The notes below the pieces were generated by a model. It was not told the DNA's origin. It worked only from the letters and a program-made list of their open reading frames with translations, and did no database searches. From an uncultured Burkholderiales Genera incertae sedis bacterium (GTDB lineage: Bacteria; Pseudomonadota; Gammaproteobacteria; Burkholderiales; Eutrophovitaceae): a stretch of 6,286 bases of DNA. The DNA lies in the NCBI GenBank assembly GCA_905479505.1, contig CAJQMS010000148.1, positions 1-6,286 on the forward strand, written 5' to 3'. The position numbers were made by a program, and so were the translations under genes. Position 1 is the first letter of the stretch. Every line of letters begins with the position of its first letter. Below are positions 5,262 to 6,286 of the stretch, piece after piece.

Positions 5262-6286
5262 ATTGCTCTCGGTATTTTTTAACAACCTGCAGCGCGAAGT
5301 AGTTAAGCGCCAACGTAGTAATAATCAACATCAGCGCTAACGCAAACGCTGACAGGGTTTTAGCAGATTCAAACTCTTGATCGCCCACTAAAATCGTCAC
5401 AATTTGAGAAGTGACAGTAGTAACAGCATCGAGAGGATTGAATGATAGGTTTGCAGCCAAGCCGGCGGCCATAACAACGATCATTGTTTCGCCTACAGCA
5501 CGAGATACCGCTAAGATTATCGCGGCGACAATACCTGGGAGAGCAGCTGGTAGTACAACCATTCGAACCGCCTCACTGCGTGTGGAACCTAGTCCGTATG
5601 CGGCGTCACGCAAAGATTGAGGGACCGCATTAATCACGTCATCTGAAAGAGACGATATGAACGGAATAATCATCACACCCATTACCAAGCCGGCAGCTAA
5701 AGCAGATTCTGAAGCGACCTCAAACCCCATCGATTCACCCACAGATTTTACGAATGGTGCAACCGTTAATGCCGCGAAAAATCCGTAAACAACCGTCGGG
5801 ACACCTGCCAAAATTTCTAGCAATGGCTTCACCACACCCCGAGTGCGCGGTGTCGCATACTCAGCGAGATAAATCGCGCTAAATAACCCAATAGGAACCG
5901 CGACGGTCAAGGCAATTGCTGAAATTAAAAACGTTCCAACAAACATTGGAACCATCCCGTAAGTCGCAGTTCCACCGCCCGATCCAGCGCGCTCGGCCCC
6001 TTCAAATTGTGGATTCCATTCAAGGCCAAATAAGAAATCCTGTGGCGGAACTAACTTAAAAAAACGAATTGATTCAAAAAGAACCGACAACACAATACCG
6101 ATGGTCGTCACAATTGCGACCAAAGAGCTACCTATTAACATCCAAGTCAAAATCCGTTCCACGTTATTACGCGAACGGAACGTCGGGTGAATTCGGCGAT
6201 ATCCCAAAAAACCACCGACCAATGAAACCGATAACACGAGGATATTTGCGACGATAATTGCGTTAGCTTCCCATCGAATCCACGCA
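5254..6286 (-). CDS. pstC: Phosphate ABC transporter permease PstC, 5' end missing
   Basis: Inner-membrane partner of PstA; 343 C-terminal residues are visible. The frame is open to the right edge (first full codon at 6285). A GTG at 6237 could start a 327-residue protein, but the 16 residues before it are in frame, contain no ATG, and form the first half of a membrane helix (ANAIIVANILVLSVSLVGGF), so the gene almost certainly begins beyond the window. Visible parts, numbered from the edge: helix about 9-28, helix about 46-70, a loop with FLFGLEWNPQF (84-94), and the permease core from about 110 on, with AGVPTVVYGFF (160-170), coupling loop AVPQSLRDAAYGLG (220-233) and VLPAALPGIVAAI (244-256), and SRAVGETM (261-268). 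This long N-terminal form is common in gamma- and alphaproteobacteria. The TGA stop overlaps the pstA start. Any pstS and the operon promoter are outside the window. Confidence 0.95.
   Translation of the reverse strand, partial: AWIRWEANAIIVANILVLSVSLVGGFLGYRRIHPTFRSRNNVERILTWMLIGSSLVAIVTTIGIVLSVLFESIRFFKLVPPQDFLFGLEWNPQFEGAERAGSGGGTATYGMVPMFVGTFLISAIALTVAVPIGLFSAIYLAEYATPRTRGVVKPLLEILAGVPTVVYGFFAALTVAPFVKSVGESMGFEVASESALAAGLVMGVMIIPFISSLSDDVINAVPQSLRDAAYGLGSTRSEAVRMVVLPAALPGIVAAIILAVSRAVGETMIVVMAAGLAANLSFNPLDAVTTVTSQIVTILVGDQEFESAKTLSAFALALMLIITTLALNYFALQVVKKYREQYD
5266..5270 (-). promoter_or_regulatory. Ribosome binding site deciding the pstA start
   Basis: On the - strand GAGAG sits four bases before the ATG at 5261, inside the end of pstC. 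It favours this ATG over the upstream in-frame TTG at 5285. With the overlap ATGACTGA (5254-5261), pstA initiation and pstC termination share bases, a typical coupling arrangement for subunits made in equal amounts. Confidence 0.55.

Noticed and set aside
5254..6237. Complete PstC starting at GTG 6237
   Set aside because: The frame stays open to the window edge and the first membrane helix begins before this GTG, so the gene is truncated by the window rather than starting here.

Overview
The window holds the core of a phosphate-starvation (Pho) module from a proteobacterium, most likely a gammaproteobacterium of moderate GC content. That placement is by protein resemblance only: PhoB has the EED-K-I-GLEV / SPRELVARLKAVLRR wording I associate with Pseudomonas-like and marine gammaproteobacterial PhoB, and PstA and PstC are the long forms common in that group. 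No marker gene is present to confirm it.

Layout. Positions 1-335 carry no clear gene. There is a good + strand intrinsic terminator at 98-117, possibly closing an upstream gene whose last codons may be at 3-95, then about 150 bases in which I see nothing convincing. A Pho-box-like pair of direct repeats (273-290), a -10-like hexamer (307-312) and a strong Shine-Dalgarno sequence follow. Rightward come phoB (336-1049) and phoR (1078-2367), the response regulator and its membrane sensor kinase. Convergent with them, on the - strand, is the tight cluster pstC (partial, runs off the right edge) - pstA - pstB - phoU. Its junctions are an 8-base overlap, a 14-base gap and a 3-base gap, which points to one transcript starting outside the window. 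The stop codons of phoR and phoU are separated by only 9 bases. The phosphate-binding protein gene pstS is not in the window and may lie to the right.

How it works together. By family knowledge, PstC and PstA form the inner-membrane channel and PstB the ATPase of the high-affinity phosphate importer. PhoU links the transporter's state to PhoR. When phosphate is scarce, PhoR phosphorylates PhoB, which binds Pho boxes and activates the regulon, probably including its own promoter here.

This is a well-known system; I found no sign of an undescribed one. The points most worth a second look are a missing, normally well-conserved glycine codon in the PhoB receiver domain, an exact 8-base repeat at 11-base pitch upstream of phoB, G7 runs inside both phoB and phoR, and the nearly abutting convergent ends of phoR and phoU without an obvious terminator.
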